A stretch of 5,650 bases of DNA from an uncultured Actinomycetes bacterium (lineage in GTDB: Bacteria; Actinomycetota; Actinomycetes; Mycobacteriales; Nakamurellaceae), in contig CALANS010000101.1 of the NCBI GenBank assembly GCA_937926105.1, positions 1-5,650 on the forward strand, written 5' to 3'. Position 1 is the stretch's first letter, and each line of letters starts with the position of its first letter. Positions 5,460 to 5,650 of the stretch are shown piece by piece. The notes beneath the pieces were generated by a model, which had not been told where the DNA came from, made no database searches, and was given only the letters and a program-made list of their open reading frames with translations. A program made the translations under genes and the position numbers.

Positions 5460-5599
5460 TAGATGCGGCCCTGCAGGGAGCGGACGAGCTGCGAGACACC
5501 GGAGAATCCGGCGCCGGCCGCGGTCTTGACCCCGGTCGCGTTCGCGACGATCAGGTAGAGGGCGATCAGCCCGCCGCCCCACGTGAGTGCCTTCTTCAT
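5459..5599 (-). CDS. 46-aa single-span membrane peptide
   Basis: A small gene, missed at usual length cut-offs, with one of the best ribosome-binding sites in the window (AAGGAG, seven bases before the ATG). The 46-aa product has a basic start MKKALTW, one hydrophobic segment at about residues 7-24 (WGGGLIALYLIVANATGV) and a Gly/Ala/Ser-rich C-terminal part with Lys and Arg (KTAAGAGFSGVSQLVRSLQG). The likely topology is a single span with a short amphipathic helix. Similar MKKAL-W-G starts occur on small actinobacterial membrane proteins. High predicted translation plus a tiny membrane-spanning product fits an abundant structural protein, such as a virion membrane peptide or a filamentous-phage-like coat protein. 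It has no obvious cleavable signal peptide, and its position in a large operon favours the former. Function is not established. Confidence 0.85.
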   Translation of the reverse strand: MKKALTWGGGLIALYLIVANATGVKTAAGAGFSGVSQLVRSLQGRI

Positions 5600-5606
5600 G
5601 GTGAAA

Positions 5607-5612
5607 CTCCTT
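5607..5612 (-). promoter_or_regulatory. Strong ribosome-binding site of the 46-aa gene
   Basis: AAGGAG on the minus strand lies seven bases before the ATG at 5599 and overlaps the TAA of the upstream partial gene. It is a close match to the anti-Shine-Dalgarno sequence and the main evidence that the 46-aa reading frame is translated. Confidence 0.8.
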
Positions 5613-5650
5613 AACTGGTTCTGCGGTCGGGGATGAGCGGAATGTTCGGG
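5611..5650 (-). CDS. C-terminal end of an upstream operon gene (partial)
   Basis: The last 12 codons of a minus-strand gene that enters from the right edge. They read PNIPLIPDRRTS and end in TAA at 5611-5613, which overlaps the ribosome-binding site of the 46-aa gene. The close spacing matches the rest of the operon. Twelve residues are too few to name the product; by position it could be another virion gene. Reading this frame as the real one rests on the well-placed stop alone. Confidence 0.5.
   Translation of the reverse strand, partial: PNIPLIPDRRTS

Noticed and set aside
5460..5582. Longer N-terminus for the 109-aa protein starting at 5582
   Set aside because: It would overlap nearly the whole 46-aa gene with an Arg-rich shadow; the TAATG start at 5459 fits the operon pattern.
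5459..5599. 46-aa peptide as a filamentous-phage major coat protein
   Set aside because: It has no cleavable signal peptide, and the neighbours (fibre, tail-type lysozyme, LysM protein) are not inovirus genes; no Zot-like gene is seen in the window.
1..5650. Very frequent gccggc-type palindromes as a possible recognition motif
   Set aside because: They follow from high GC and GCC/GGC codon preference for Ala and Gly. I see no regular spacing or strand bias.

Overview
The window is high-GC DNA whose codon use, small phage-type membrane proteins and Pro/Trp/Gln-rich tails suggest an actinobacterium, most likely of the Mycobacteriales (Mycobacterium, Rhodococcus, Gordonia or Nocardia) or a phage of that group. 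The genus is inferred. I see no chromosomal housekeeping gene, rRNA, tRNA, IS element or CRISPR array.

Layout. Positions 1-102 are the non-coding 5' flank of a complete tyrosine recombinase gene (103-936, plus strand). All other genes are on the minus strand and are read from the right edge towards the integrase. In transcription order they are: the last 12 codons of an unseen gene (5611-5650); a 46-aa single-span membrane peptide (5459-5599); a 109-aa unknown (5130-5459); an N-terminally membrane-anchored protein with two LysM domains (4370-5119); a phage-tail-type lysozyme with a C-terminal membrane anchor (3607-4368); a 100-aa probable beta protein (3294-3596); a fibre-like protein (2611-3294); a glycine-rich fibre-tip-like protein (1911-2606); three tiny membrane proteins that look like a holin cassette (1684-1911, 1493-1687, 1347-1496; the 49-aa last one has a GTG start); and a 126-aa two-span membrane protein with a Pro/Gln/Trp tail (933-1313), which meets the integrase tail to tail on a shared CTAG. 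From the right edge to 1347 the genes overlap by 1-4 bases or are 1-11 bases apart, so they look like one late operon.

Reading. This is one end of an integrated or integrating virus. Seven of the eleven complete minus-strand proteins carry apparent transmembrane segments. The wall-cutting and wall-binding proteins are themselves membrane-anchored, and no tape-measure, tail-tube or baseplate gene is visible. That is not the usual look of a siphovirus tail module. It resembles virion genes of tailless phages with an internal membrane (tectivirus/PRD1-like, corticovirus-like or sphaerolipovirus-like), where small membrane proteins, a membrane-bound lytic enzyme and a spike complex are encoded together. 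The main hypothesis is therefore a provirus of a tailless, membrane-containing actinobacterial phage, with capsid protein and packaging ATPase genes expected just beyond 5650. The capsid gene is not in the window, so this remains an inference. The alternative is the distal tail/lysis end of a small tailed prophage.
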